From: DATKHR01 sp036557365
Lineage (GTDB): Bacteria > Acidobacteriota > Vicinamibacteria > Vicinamibacterales > CAVVIG01
DNA: 64,000 bases
Direction of reading: 5' to 3'
Assembly (NCBI GenBank): GCA_036557365.1
Contig: DATBHR010000077.1
Coordinates: forward strand, 248,001-312,000
Shown here: piece by piece, positions 1 to 8,103 of the stretch
Position numbering within the stretch: the stretch's first letter is position 1
How the letters are laid out: every line of letters begins with the position of its first letter
Translations under genes and position numbers: made by a program
Notes under the pieces: model-generated
Seen by the model: only the letters and a program-made list of their open reading frames with translations
Databases searched by the model: none
Told to the model about the DNA's origin: nothing

Positions 1-653
1 TCCATGACGACCACGTGATCGCACGTGTACTCGACGTCAGGAAGCAGGTGCGACGACAGAATCAGGTTGACGCCTTTGTTGTGCGCGAGGTCGCGAACGA
101 GCTCGAGCATCTCGTCGCGGCCTTTCGGGTCCATGCCGTTCGTCGGTTCGTCGAGGAACAGAAGGTCGGGATCGTGAACGAGCGCCTGCGCGAGCTTGAT
201 TCGCTGCTTCATGCCGGTCGAATAGGTTTCGACGTTGCGGTATCGCGCCTCGCCGAGGCCGACGTAGAACAGCACCTCGTGCGCCCGCTGCATCGCGTCC
301 ACGCGCGGCAGTCCCGACAGCTCGCCGCAGTACGCGACGAACGAGACGGCGTTCATGCCGGGGATGTGGCCATCGCTCTCCGGCATGTAGCCGACGCGCG
401 AACGAATCTCGAGCGGTGATTCGGCGACGTCGAGGCCGAGCACCCGCATCCGGCCGCGCTCCGGCACGAGAAAGCCGAGCAGCGACTTGATGAGCGTGCT
501 TTTGCCAGCGCCGTTTGGTCCGAGGAGCCCGACGGCGCCAGAGATGAACGACGTCGTGACGTCGCGCAATGCGGCATTCCTGCCGTATGCGACCGTCACG
601 CTCTCGAGCGTCACGGTCGCGGCTGCCGGCGGCGCGCTCGCGATCTCAGCCAT
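1..653 (-). CDS. ABC transporter ATP-binding protein, 3' end outside window
   Basis: The gene begins at ATG 653 and runs off the left edge, so only about 217 N-terminal residues are present. A Walker A motif (GPNGAGKST, about residues 45-53), a signature variant STGMKQR, Walker B followed by DEPTNGMDP, and the H-loop SSHLLPD are readable. This is the DRA/CcmA-like class of cytoplasmic ATPases that pair with ABC-2 type membrane proteins for export; the partner would lie beyond the window. It follows the HD-domain gene by 39 bases on the same strand. The substrate cannot be told. Confidence 0.93.
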   Translation of the reverse strand, partial: MAEIASAPPAAATVTLESVTVAYGRNAALRDVTTSFISGAVGLLGPNGAGKSTLIKSLLGFLVPERGRMRVLGLDVAESPLEIRSRVGYMPESDGHIPGMNAVSFVAYCGELSGLPRVDAMQRAHEVLFYVGLGEARYRNVETYSTGMKQRIKLAQALVHDPDLLFLDEPTNGMDPKGRDEMLELVRDLAHNKGVNLILSSHLLPDVEYTCDHVVVM

Positions 654-692
654 GCCTTTCAGATATACGTCCGCACATGTGGAAAAGGTCCA

Positions 693-1265
693 TCACAACG
701 TCCCGCGAAGTCCGAGCTCGTCGGCGCGCAACCTGATGAATCCGATGACGTTGGTGATGTGCTCGTCGAGCGGCAGACCGAGGAGCTCGGCGCCGGCCAC
801 GAGATCCTCGCGCTTCACGCCGCGCGCGAATGCCTTGTCCTTCATCCGCTTCTTGACCGAGCTCGCTTCGAGATCGAGCACGCTCTTGCTCGGCCGCACG
901 AGCGCCGCGGCGGTAATGAATCCGGAGAGCTCGTCGCACGCGAACAGCGTTTTCTCGAGGCGGCTGTCGCGCGTGACGCCGGTAATCTCCATCGCGTGAG
1001 AAAGGATGGCGCGGATCATCCAGTCGGGATACCCCTTCTCGCGCAGGATCTCGCTGCCTTTGTTCGGATGATCGCCGAGCGTCGGCCAGCGCTCGTAGTC
1101 GAAGTCGTGCAGCAGCGCCGTGACGCCCCAGTCGTCCTCGTCCTCGTTGAACGTGCGCGCGTAACCGCGGACGGAAGCCTCGACGGCCAACGCATGTTTG
1201 ATGAGGCTTTCGCTCTTCGTGTACTCGTTCAGCAGCTGCCAGGCGGCGTCGCGATTCAGGCCCAT
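693..1265 (-). CDS. HD-domain protein, putative metal-dependent phosphohydrolase
   Basis: 190 residues from ATG 1265. The protein has an HD signature (ALLHDFDYERW) followed by GDHP and a later CDEL segment, as in soluble HD/HDIG proteins of about 180-200 residues that are often annotated as hydrolases of unknown substrate. The start overlaps the 3' end of gltS by 10 bases, so the two are probably translationally coupled. No membrane segment or signal peptide is seen. The family call is secure but the substrate is unknown. Confidence 0.8.
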   Translation of the reverse strand: MGLNRDAAWQLLNEYTKSESLIKHALAVEASVRGYARTFNEDEDDWGVTALLHDFDYERWPTLGDHPNKGSEILREKGYPDWMIRAILSHAMEITGVTRDSRLEKTLFACDELSGFITAAALVRPSKSVLDLEASSVKKRMKDKAFARGVKREDLVAGAELLGLPLDEHITNVIGFIRLRADELGLRGTL

Positions 1266-2491
1266 ATGTTCAGACACACCGTGATGATGACCGCGTTCAC
1301 GAAATCGATGAAGAAGGCGCCGACCATCGGCACGACGAGAAACGCTCTCGGCGCCGGACCGTAGCGATCGACCAGCGCTTCCATGTTGGCCATCGCATTG
1401 GCAGTCGTCCCGAGCATGAAGCCGCACAGCCCGCCGCCCATGACCGCCGAATCGTAGTCGCGTCCCATGAGTTGAAACACGGGCCAGAAGCACACGGCGG
1501 CGATTAACGCGACCTGGACGACGAGGATGGCCACCATCGGGAGCGCGAGGCCGGCCAGCTCCCAGAGACGCAGCGTCATCAGCGCGAGCACCAGAAACAG
1601 CGAGAGCGCGACGCTGCCGATGTCGTCGATGACCGATTGCGACAACCCGATGAGCCCCGTCACGTCGTCGACATTCCTGATGATCGCCGCGACGATCATC
1701 GCCCCGATATAGGCGGGCAACGTGATGTGCATCGACGACATCCACCCGCTCACGATCGATCCGAGCCACATGGCGATCAGGATGACGACGAGGCCCTTGA
1801 GGAGCCCGTACGATTCTTTGTCCTCACCAGGTGGCGCCGGCTGCGGTGCGCTCTCGTGCAGCTGATCCTCGACGATCTGTGCCGCAATCGGCGGCGTTTG
1901 ATCCGCCGGCGATCCCTTCAGCGTTCTCAGTCGGCCGCGCTCGATGAGCAGCGTCCCCACCGGGCCACCGATCAGCCCTCCGGACACGATGCCGACCATC
2001 GCGGCTGCCACCGCAACGGTCGATGCGCCGCTCACGCCCGCGCGTTCGAACGCCGGTGCGAACGCGAGTCCGGTCGCCGGCCCTCCAGTCAGCGTGACCG
2101 AGCCGTTCAGGACCCCGAAAAGCGGGTGCATGCCCATCGGAATCGCAATCAGAATTCCGACGACGTTCTGCGCGACCGCCAGAACCGTCGAGACGACGAG
2201 AAACAGCAGCACCTGCGGACCGCCGACCTTCAGGAGCGCGAAACTGGCGCCAAACCCGACGGTCGTGAAGAACGCAATCATGAACGGCGTCTGCAGGCGG
2301 GTGTCGAACGTGACGAGCTCGACACCGCGCGAACGGGCGACGAGCGTCACGACCGACACGAGCAGACCGCCGATGACCGGCGCCGGAACGTTGTATCGCG
2401 ACAGAACCGGAAACACGCGTCGGACGCCGTAGCCGGCGAACAGCACGGCACCGCCGAAGGCAACCGTGTTGATCAGATCCAGCGAGAGCAT
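1256..2491 (-). CDS. gltS: sodium/glutamate symporter, GltS family
   Basis: 411 residues of repeated hydrophobic helices with the inverted-repeat organisation of GltS. Glycine-rich re-entrant segments are visible, such as LNGSVTLTGGPATGLAF in the first half and DSAVMGGGLCGFMLGTTANA in the second. A charged cytoplasmic loop with a Pro-rich stretch (about residues 195-225) joins the halves. Family members take up glutamate with sodium across the inner membrane. The gene starts 34 bases from the divergently oriented APC permease, so both promoters must lie in that short spacer or inside the coding ends. Confidence 0.9.
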   Translation of the reverse strand: MLSLDLINTVAFGGAVLFAGYGVRRVFPVLSRYNVPAPVIGGLLVSVVTLVARSRGVELVTFDTRLQTPFMIAFFTTVGFGASFALLKVGGPQVLLFLVVSTVLAVAQNVVGILIAIPMGMHPLFGVLNGSVTLTGGPATGLAFAPAFERAGVSGASTVAVAAAMVGIVSGGLIGGPVGTLLIERGRLRTLKGSPADQTPPIAAQIVEDQLHESAPQPAPPGEDKESYGLLKGLVVILIAMWLGSIVSGWMSSMHITLPAYIGAMIVAAIIRNVDDVTGLIGLSQSVIDDIGSVALSLFLVLALMTLRLWELAGLALPMVAILVVQVALIAAVCFWPVFQLMGRDYDSAVMGGGLCGFMLGTTANAMANMEALVDRYGPAPRAFLVVPMVGAFFIDFVNAVIITVCLNIWA

Positions 2492-2525
2492 GTTAACGTT
2501 CGGAATCTTAGTTCAGGAGCGTCGG

Positions 2526-4022
2526 ATGACCAATTCCGCCGTGCGGGCGACAGGCGACCACCTCGGAGCAACCACGCTGGACACCGAGTTCCACCGTGGG
2601 CTCGGTCTTTACGACTCGACGATGGTCGTCGTCGGTTCGATGATCGGATCCGGCATTTTCATCGTCTCGGCGGACATGGGCCGGAACATCGGCAGTCCAG
2701 GCTGGCTGTTGGGCGCCTGGGTGCTCACCGGACTGCTGACGGTGGTCGGCGCGCTATCGTACGGCGAGCTCGCCGCGATGATGCCGCGTGCCGGCGGACA
2801 GTACGTCTACCTGCGCGAGGCGTTCTCCCCGATGTGGGGATTCCTGTACGGCTGGACGCTGTTCCTCGTGATCCAGACCGGTACGATCGCGGCGGTCGGC
2901 GTCGGTTTCGCGCGCTACTTCGGCGCACTCGTGCCGTGGATTCGCGACGACAACTACATCGTGCCGCCGGTGCACATCTCGACCGGCTACGCGCTGTCGC
3001 TCTCGACGACGCAGCTCGTGGGCATTCTGATGGTTGTGCTGCTGACGTGGACGAACACGCGCGGCCTTCAGTATGGAAAGATCATCCAGAACATCTTCAC
3101 CACGGCAAAGACCGGGGCGCTGGCCGTGCTGATTCTCGTCGGGCTGTTCCTCGGCTGGAATGCGCCGGCGGTGGCCGACAATTTCGGTCATCTGTGGGAC
3201 GTGCGCGGCGCCGTCGAGATAGCCCCCGGCCTCACCGCCGTGACGACGTTCGGTGTGTTCATCGCCGTCTGCGTGTCTCAGACGGGCTCGCTGTTTTCTT
3301 CCGACGCCTGGAACAACATCACGTTCACCGCCGGTGAGGTGAAGGATCCGCGCCGGAGCATCCCGCTCTCCCTCGCCTTCGGCACGAGCATCGTGATCGG
3401 CCTGTACCTGCTGGCGAACATCGCGTATCTCGTGACGCTCCCGTTCGATCAGATTCAGCATGCGGCGGGCGATCGCGTGGCGACCGCGACGCTCAACGCC
3501 ATCTTCCCCGGCCTGGGCCCGACGATCATGGCGATCGGCATCATGATCTCGACGTTCGGCTGCGCGAACGGCCTCGTGCTGGCCGGCGCGCGCGCCTATT
3601 ACGCGATGGCGCGCGACAGACTGTTCTTCCGGTCGGCGGGCGTGTTGAACGAAGCAAAGGTGCCTGCGTGGGGCCTGCTGCTCCAGGGTATCTGGGCGGT
3701 GTTTCTCATCCTGCCGCGCACCTACGACCCTGTGGCGCACGCGTACGGCAACCTGTACAACAACCTGCTCGAGTACGTGATTTCGGCGGCGCTCATCTTC
3801 TATATCCTGACGATCGCGGGCATCTTCCGCCTGCGGCAGACGCGTCCCGACGTCGATCGTCCGTACCGCGCGTTCGGCTATCCGGTGGTACCGGCGCTGT
3901 ACATCGTCGGTGCAGCGTCCATCCTCACGGTGCTGTTCGTCTATCGCACGGCCACGACCTGGCCCGGACTCATCATCGTCCTGCTCGGCGTACCGGTGTA
4001 TTTCCTGTGGAAGCCGAAATAG
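2526..4022 (+). CDS. APC superfamily amino acid permease
   Basis: 498 residues from ATG 2526, which is preceded by AGGAG at good spacing; an in-frame upstream start would run into the gltS promoter region. About 12 membrane segments are evident. The first carries the APC unwound-helix motif GSMIGSGIF, and GELAAMMPRAGGQYVYLREAF follows in helices 2-3. Closest in type to the LAT/basic amino acid group. It probably exchanges or imports an amino acid; the divergent gltS neighbour suggests a shared role in amino acid uptake (inference). Confidence 0.88.
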   Translation: MTNSAVRATGDHLGATTLDTEFHRGLGLYDSTMVVVGSMIGSGIFIVSADMGRNIGSPGWLLGAWVLTGLLTVVGALSYGELAAMMPRAGGQYVYLREAFSPMWGFLYGWTLFLVIQTGTIAAVGVGFARYFGALVPWIRDDNYIVPPVHISTGYALSLSTTQLVGILMVVLLTWTNTRGLQYGKIIQNIFTTAKTGALAVLILVGLFLGWNAPAVADNFGHLWDVRGAVEIAPGLTAVTTFGVFIAVCVSQTGSLFSSDAWNNITFTAGEVKDPRRSIPLSLAFGTSIVIGLYLLANIAYLVTLPFDQIQHAAGDRVATATLNAIFPGLGPTIMAIGIMISTFGCANGLVLAGARAYYAMARDRLFFRSAGVLNEAKVPAWGLLLQGIWAVFLILPRTYDPVAHAYGNLYNNLLEYVISAALIFYILTIAGIFRLRQTRPDVDRPYRAFGYPVVPALYIVGAASILTVLFVYRTATTWPGLIIVLLGVPVYFLWKPK

Positions 4023-4035
4023 GAATCAGTGGATA

Positions 4036-4914
4036 TCAGCCGCGCTCGCGCCGTACGCGGACATGTAAGCCTTTGCGCGCGACTTTGACCTCCACCTCAT
4101 GCAGCTCGCGGCCTGGTCCGGAGGGCCAGTACCCGAGCAGGTAGTAGTCGGTCGCCTCACGCCAGACGCTCTTCACGAATTCTTCGAACTTGCCGTTGTT
4201 GTAGAACGCGGCGCCGCCGGTGAAGTCGATGAGGCCGCCGCCGATCATCACGCCGCTGCCGGGACGGACCGGCATCGCGGCGTACACGGCGACGTTTGCG
4301 CGGGCAGCCGCCGACAGCGCATCAACCCACGGCTTCCAGACCAGGCTGTAGCCGCGCGGCTGGGGCTCGAGGACGTTGCACACGTTCGGGCCGCCGATGC
4401 ACACCACCAGCTTGCGCTGATGTTCGACCGCCTCGAGCTGTCTCGAGATGCGCGACAGCACGTTCAGCATCCGGATGCCGGTTCCCATGCGGTCGAGCGG
4501 TACTGCGCCGGCGCGATAATGCGAAATCCGCTCGAGCGCGGTGTCCGCATCGCCGTACGGTTCGTCTCGATCGTTGTTGAGCCGCACGACGGTTACGTCG
4601 TCGCCCGGACGTTTGCTGAAGAGAACGGCCTGCGCCATCGCCTGAATGATCGCCGTGCCTCCGACCGGCGCCGTGTCGTCGAGGAGAAGCACGAGCTGAC
4701 GGCTGTCTGGATCCGTATCGTGCTCGTCGGACGATGCCGCAACGAACGTCTTCAGCTCGACCTGATGTCCGTCTTCTTTGATCTGAAAATCGTTTCGACC
4801 GAGATCGTGGACGGGACGTCCGTCGTGATCGATGACGACGACGTCGAGCTCGACGAGGTCGCCCTGCGCCGTTCCCACTGCGGCTGCGAGAAGCACGGCC
4901 GCCAGCATGCGCAT
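4036..4914 (-). CDS. secreted VWFA-related protein, acidobacterial type
   Basis: 292 residues from ATG 4914 (GGAG 5 bases upstream). The N-terminus MRMLAAVLLAAAVGTAQG is a signal peptide. Residues about 20-70 (VELDVVVIDHDGRPVHDLGRNDF) match the opening of the acidobacterial VWFA-related family. A VWFA-like fold with LLLDDTAPVGG replaces the usual DxSxS metal site, so metal binding is doubtful. The C-terminal YYLLGYWPS segment is also typical of the family. The gene follows the NUDIX gene by 2 bases. The role is unknown. This family is one of the phylum indicators in the window. Confidence 0.82.
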   Translation of the reverse strand: MRMLAAVLLAAAVGTAQGDLVELDVVVIDHDGRPVHDLGRNDFQIKEDGHQVELKTFVAASSDEHDTDPDSRQLVLLLDDTAPVGGTAIIQAMAQAVLFSKRPGDDVTVVRLNNDRDEPYGDADTALERISHYRAGAVPLDRMGTGIRMLNVLSRISRQLEAVEHQRKLVVCIGGPNVCNVLEPQPRGYSLVWKPWVDALSAAARANVAVYAAMPVRPGSGVMIGGGLIDFTGGAAFYNNGKFEEFVKSVWREATDYYLLGYWPSGPGRELHEVEVKVARKGLHVRVRRERG

Positions 4915-4916
4915 CG

Positions 4917-5399
4917 TTACTCCAGGCGTGCGTAACCGCCGCGCGGCGCCCAGTCGCCTGCCCGGTGGCGCGCGAAGGCTTTTTGGATCACGGACACTGT
5001 ACCTGCAGCAACATCGTGCGCCGCGAGCGCATCGACGTCGACCCACGACGCCGCGTCTGCATCAGACCCGGCGGTCACGCGGCCCGATTTCAGCCTGCAG
5101 AGGAAATCCACGAGCACGTAGTGAAATCTGGCGCGGCCATCCGTATCGAGCCGAATCCGGTCGAGGACTTCAACAACGGGACCGACGTCGATCTCGATGC
5201 CGGCTTCTTCGCGCACCTCACGTGCGATCGCCGCATCGAGCGTCTCGCCGACTTCCACGGCGCCGCCTGGCAGGCTCCACTGTCCTTTCAGCGGTTCGTG
5301 CAGTCGGCGAACGAGGAGGACGGCATCTCCATCGACGATGATGGCACCGACGCCGACGATGGGGCGCGACGGAAACTCGCGATCGCTCGGCGCCGGCAC
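4917..5399 (-). CDS. NUDIX hydrolase
   Basis: 160 residues. The NUDIX box is intact: GGAVEVGETLDAAIAREVREEAGI, with the Glu residues of REVREE that bind magnesium. The fold starts at VGVGAIIVDGDAVLLVRR. The type resembles ADP-ribose or nucleotide-sugar pyrophosphatases and 8-oxo-dGTP hydrolases, but the sequence alone does not separate these. It lies between yjbQ (7-base gap) and the VWFA gene (2-base gap) in a tight minus-strand operon. Confidence 0.92.
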   Translation of the reverse strand: MPAPSDREFPSRPIVGVGAIIVDGDAVLLVRRLHEPLKGQWSLPGGAVEVGETLDAAIAREVREEAGIEIDVGPVVEVLDRIRLDTDGRARFHYVLVDFLCRLKSGRVTAGSDADAASWVDVDALAAHDVAAGTVSVIQKAFARHRAGDWAPRGGYARLE

Positions 5400-5406
5400 G
5401 CGCGTA

Positions 5407-5853
5407 TTATGTCCCGGCCTGCCCCATCACCTTGACGATGACGCGCTTTTTGCGCTGACCGTCGAATTCGGCGTAGAAGAGCTGTTCCCACGGACCCAGG
5501 TCGAGCCGGCCTCCTGTAATCGGGACGACGACCTGGTGGCCCATGATCGTGCGCTTCAGGTGAGCGTCGGCGTTGTCTTCACCCGTTTGATGGTGCCTGT
5601 AGTCGAGACCTGACGACGCCAGCTTCTCGAGCCAGACCTGGAAGTCGTGAATCAGCCCGTCTTCCCAGTCGTTGACGAAGACGCCCGACGTGATGTGCAT
5701 CGCAGACACGAGCGCGACGCCCTCGACAACGCCGCTCTTCTCGACGATGGCGGCAACTTCGTCGGTGATGCGGACGAACTCCTGCCGTTTCTTCGTGTTG
5801 AACCACAAGTAGTCAGTGGTGACTTTCACGGGCTGCCCCAACGGAAGAATCAC
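5407..5853 (-). CDS. yjbQ: YjbQ/UPF0047 family protein
   Basis: 148 residues from GTG 5853, which overlaps the tsaD stop as GTGA. The family's conserved blocks are all present: AMHITSGVFVNDWEDGLIHDF near residue 50, NADAHLKRTIMGHQVVVPI around 95-115, and GPWEQLFYAEFDG near 125. The family is a small trimeric cytosolic enzyme; a weak thiamin phosphate synthase activity has been described for YjbQ, while the real role is still debated. The GTG start is chosen because upstream in-frame sequence belongs to tsaD. Confidence 0.88.
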   Translation of the reverse strand: MILPLGQPVKVTTDYLWFNTKKRQEFVRITDEVAAIVEKSGVVEGVALVSAMHITSGVFVNDWEDGLIHDFQVWLEKLASSGLDYRHHQTGEDNADAHLKRTIMGHQVVVPITGGRLDLGPWEQLFYAEFDGQRKKRVIVKVMGQAGT

Positions 5854-6893
5854 AGCGCCAGCGCTGCGTCGGCGTTCAAATCGGGTGGTGCGGTGACGCC
5901 CTGGCGAAAGCGCCGCAGACCGGCGGCGGCGATCATGGCCGCGTTGTCGGTCGAGAGCTGCAGGCTCGGAAGAAACGTCGGCATCTCTCTCGCGGTACCG
6001 CGCGCGATCAACTCGGCCCGAAGCCGGCTGTTGGCAGATACTCCGCCGGCGATGCCGACGCTCTTCGCCTGGAACCGGCGAGCGGCGTCGAACAAGCGGT
6101 CCGTCAGCACCGCGACGACGATTCGCTGAAAGCTCGCGCACAGATCGGCGATTTCGCGATCGCTCAGCTTCCCGCGATCGCGCACGTAGCGAAGAACGGC
6201 CGTCTTGAGCCCGCTGAAACTGAAGTCGAGATCGCCGCGCTGCTCAGGCGCATTGCGATCGGGGTGCGTCAGCCTGGTCGTCGGCAGCGACACGGCCCTG
6301 TCGTCGCCGGACTTCGCCAGTCGATCGATGATCGGTCCTCCCGGATAGCCAAGGCCAAGCAACTTGGCTACCTTGTCGTACGCCTCGCCCGCGGCATCGT
6401 CGCGCGTCCGGCTGACGAGCGCATACCGTCCGGGCGCATCGACGTGGTAGAGGCTCGTATGCCCACCAGAAACGACGAGGACGACTGAGGGAAGCGGAAT
6501 CTCGCCGTTCTGCAGGACGAGCGACTCGATGTGGCCAGCCAGATGGTGGACGGGCACGAGCGGCAGTCCCGCCGCTTCGGCCGCGGCCTTGGCGAAGGAG
6601 ACACCAACGAGCAGCGATCCGACAAGACCAGGGCCCTGCGTCACTGCCACCGCGCCGAGATCCGACCAGGTCGTCTTCGCATCGTCGAGCGCGCGTTCGA
6701 CGACGCCACAGATGTCGCGGATGTGCTGACGCGACGCGAGCTCGGGAACGACGCCGCCCCATTCGCGGTGGATGGACGCCTGCGACGCCACGACGTTCGA
6801 CCGCATCGCCCACGGCCGGCCGACGTCACCGGTCTCCTCGACGACCGCAGCGGACGTCTCGTCGCAGGAGGTCTCGATTCCGAGAATCTGCAT
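5850..6893 (-). CDS. tsaD: tRNA N6-adenosine threonylcarbamoyltransferase TsaD
   Basis: 347 residues from ATG 6893. It opens with LGIETSCDET, the ASKHA-fold motif of the Kae1/TsaD family. The metal-binding HHLAGH lies near residue 110 and the nucleotide-binding VSGGHTSLY near 135. With TsaB, TsaC and TsaE it makes t6A37 in tRNAs that read ANN codons. TsaD is universal and essential in most bacteria; the partner genes are not in this window. It sits 10 bases downstream of mtnA and overlaps yjbQ by 4 bases. Confidence 0.97.
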   Translation of the reverse strand: MQILGIETSCDETSAAVVEETGDVGRPWAMRSNVVASQASIHREWGGVVPELASRQHIRDICGVVERALDDAKTTWSDLGAVAVTQGPGLVGSLLVGVSFAKAAAEAAGLPLVPVHHLAGHIESLVLQNGEIPLPSVVLVVSGGHTSLYHVDAPGRYALVSRTRDDAAGEAYDKVAKLLGLGYPGGPIIDRLAKSGDDRAVSLPTTRLTHPDRNAPEQRGDLDFSFSGLKTAVLRYVRDRGKLSDREIADLCASFQRIVVAVLTDRLFDAARRFQAKSVGIAGGVSANSRLRAELIARGTAREMPTFLPSLQLSTDNAAMIAAAGLRRFRQGVTAPPDLNADAALAL

Positions 6894-6903
6894 GCTGACC
6901 TGT

Positions 6904-7977
6904 CTAAACGCGTCGGGCTCCGGCCGCCTCGACGTGATCCTCGAATGCGCGTCGGAGCGAGTCGATGTACGGCGGACGGAAGATGCCGCGCTCCGTGATG
7001 ATGCCCGCAATCAGTTGATGCGGCGTCACGTCGAACGCCGGATTCCACACGAGCGCGCCGGTCGGCGCGAGCTGATTGCCGGCCACGTGCGTGACCTCTT
7101 TCGGGCTGCGCTCCTCAATCGGGATGTGGCTGCCATCAGGCGTCTTGAGATCGATGGTCGACAGCGGTGCGGCGACATAGAACGGAATCTTGTGCTCGCG
7201 GGCGAGCACCGCCACGCTGTAGGTGCCGATCTTGTTCGCCGTATCGCCATTCGCGGCAATCCGGTCGGCGCCGACGACCACGACGTCTACCCGCCCCTGC
7301 CGCATGAGCGCGCCCGTCATATTGTCGGTAATCACCGTCGTCTCGATGCCGTCGCGCACGAGCTCCCACGCGGTGAGCCGCGCGCCTTGGAGAAACGGAC
7401 GCGTTTCGTCGGCAAATACCGCGACGCGCTTGCCCTGCTCGACGGCGCCGCGGATGACGCCCAGCGCGGTACCGTAGCCCGCCGTCGCGAGCGCACCGGC
7501 ATTGCAATGGGTCAGGACGTGCGCGTCCGCGGGCACGACCTCCGCACCAAACGCGCCCATGGCGCGACAGCTGGCGACATCCTCGTCGTGGATGGCGGCC
7601 GCTTCCCGATCCAGGCGATCCTTGATTTGATCGACAGACTCGCCGGCCTGTACGACATCGGCGAACGTCCGCTTCATCCGCTCGATCGCCCAGAAGAGAT
7701 TGACCGCGGTCGGACGGGTCGCGGCCATCATGTCGCAGGTCTTCTGAAACTCGGCCGCGAACTTCTGCGTCCCGGTCGCCTTGCTCTTGCGCATGCCGAG
7801 GGCGATGCCCATCGCTGCCGCGACGCCAATCGCCGGCGCGCCGCGAATCACCATCGCCTTGATCGCACGAGCGACTTCGGCGGCCGTCTTCAGGCGAACG
7901 TAAATCTCCTGCGCCGGCAGCTTTCGCTGATCGATCATCACGACGACGTCGTCTTCACGGGCAATCGTAGGAAGCAT
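6904..7977 (-). CDS. mtnA: methylthioribose-1-phosphate isomerase MtnA
   Basis: 357 residues from ATG 7977 (a GTG directly before it is an alternative). The catalytic cysteine lies in THCNAGALATAGYGTALG and the catalytic aspartate in VVVGADRIAANGD. The C-terminal HIPIEERSP and NPAFDVTP blocks are typical. It isomerises 5-methylthioribose-1-phosphate to the ribulose form in methionine salvage, and in some bacteria acts on 5-deoxyribose-1-phosphate. No mtnB/mtnC/mtnD lies nearby. It sits instead downstream of nucleoside phosphorylase genes. The archaeal ribose-1,5-bisphosphate isomerase is a relative, but this sequence reads as canonical MtnA. Confidence 0.94.
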   Translation of the reverse strand: MLPTIAREDDVVVMIDQRKLPAQEIYVRLKTAAEVARAIKAMVIRGAPAIGVAAAMGIALGMRKSKATGTQKFAAEFQKTCDMMAATRPTAVNLFWAIERMKRTFADVVQAGESVDQIKDRLDREAAAIHDEDVASCRAMGAFGAEVVPADAHVLTHCNAGALATAGYGTALGVIRGAVEQGKRVAVFADETRPFLQGARLTAWELVRDGIETTVITDNMTGALMRQGRVDVVVVGADRIAANGDTANKIGTYSVAVLAREHKIPFYVAAPLSTIDLKTPDGSHIPIEERSPKEVTHVAGNQLAPTGALVWNPAFDVTPHQLIAGIITERGIFRPPYIDSLRRAFEDHVEAAGARRV

Positions 7978-7996
7978 CACCGGCGATTGTACAGCG

Positions 7997-8100
7997 CCTT
8001 CACGCGGTGCACGGGTTCACGGGTACATGGGTGCACGGGTGCATTTGCGAGGTGCACCGGTTCATTGGTACACGGTACCCGTGAACTGGTGCACCTTGTT
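7997..8100. repeat. GTGCAC/GTACAC-rich intergenic repeat element, copy A
   Basis: The spacer between the cytidine deaminase fusion and mtnA consists almost entirely of variants of the words GTGCACGGG, TTCACGGG and TACATGGG in tandem. They are followed by a nested hairpin: outer arms at 8051-8064 and 8082-8095 (13 of 14 pairs), inner GGTAC/GTACC arms at 8067-8071 and 8075-8079. A core GGTGCATTTGCGAGGT (8038-8053) recurs with one change in copy B at 50 kb. T-rich sequence follows on the plus strand only, so the hairpin would not act as an intrinsic terminator for the minus-strand genes. Confidence 0.75.
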
Positions 8101-8103
8101 TTT

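Noticed and set aside
1637..3337. Long plus-strand frame running through gltS and into the APC permease
   Set aside because: It is antisense to GltS and out of frame with the permease, with no domain signature.
6904..7977. MtnA homolog as ribose-1,5-bisphosphate isomerase of a nucleotide-RuBisCO pathway
   Set aside because: The motifs are those of canonical MtnA, and no RuBisCO or AMP phosphorylase gene of the archaeal type is present.
7997..8100. CRISPR array
   Set aside because: The repeated words are 8-9 bases with no unique spacers of constant length, and no cas genes are in the window.
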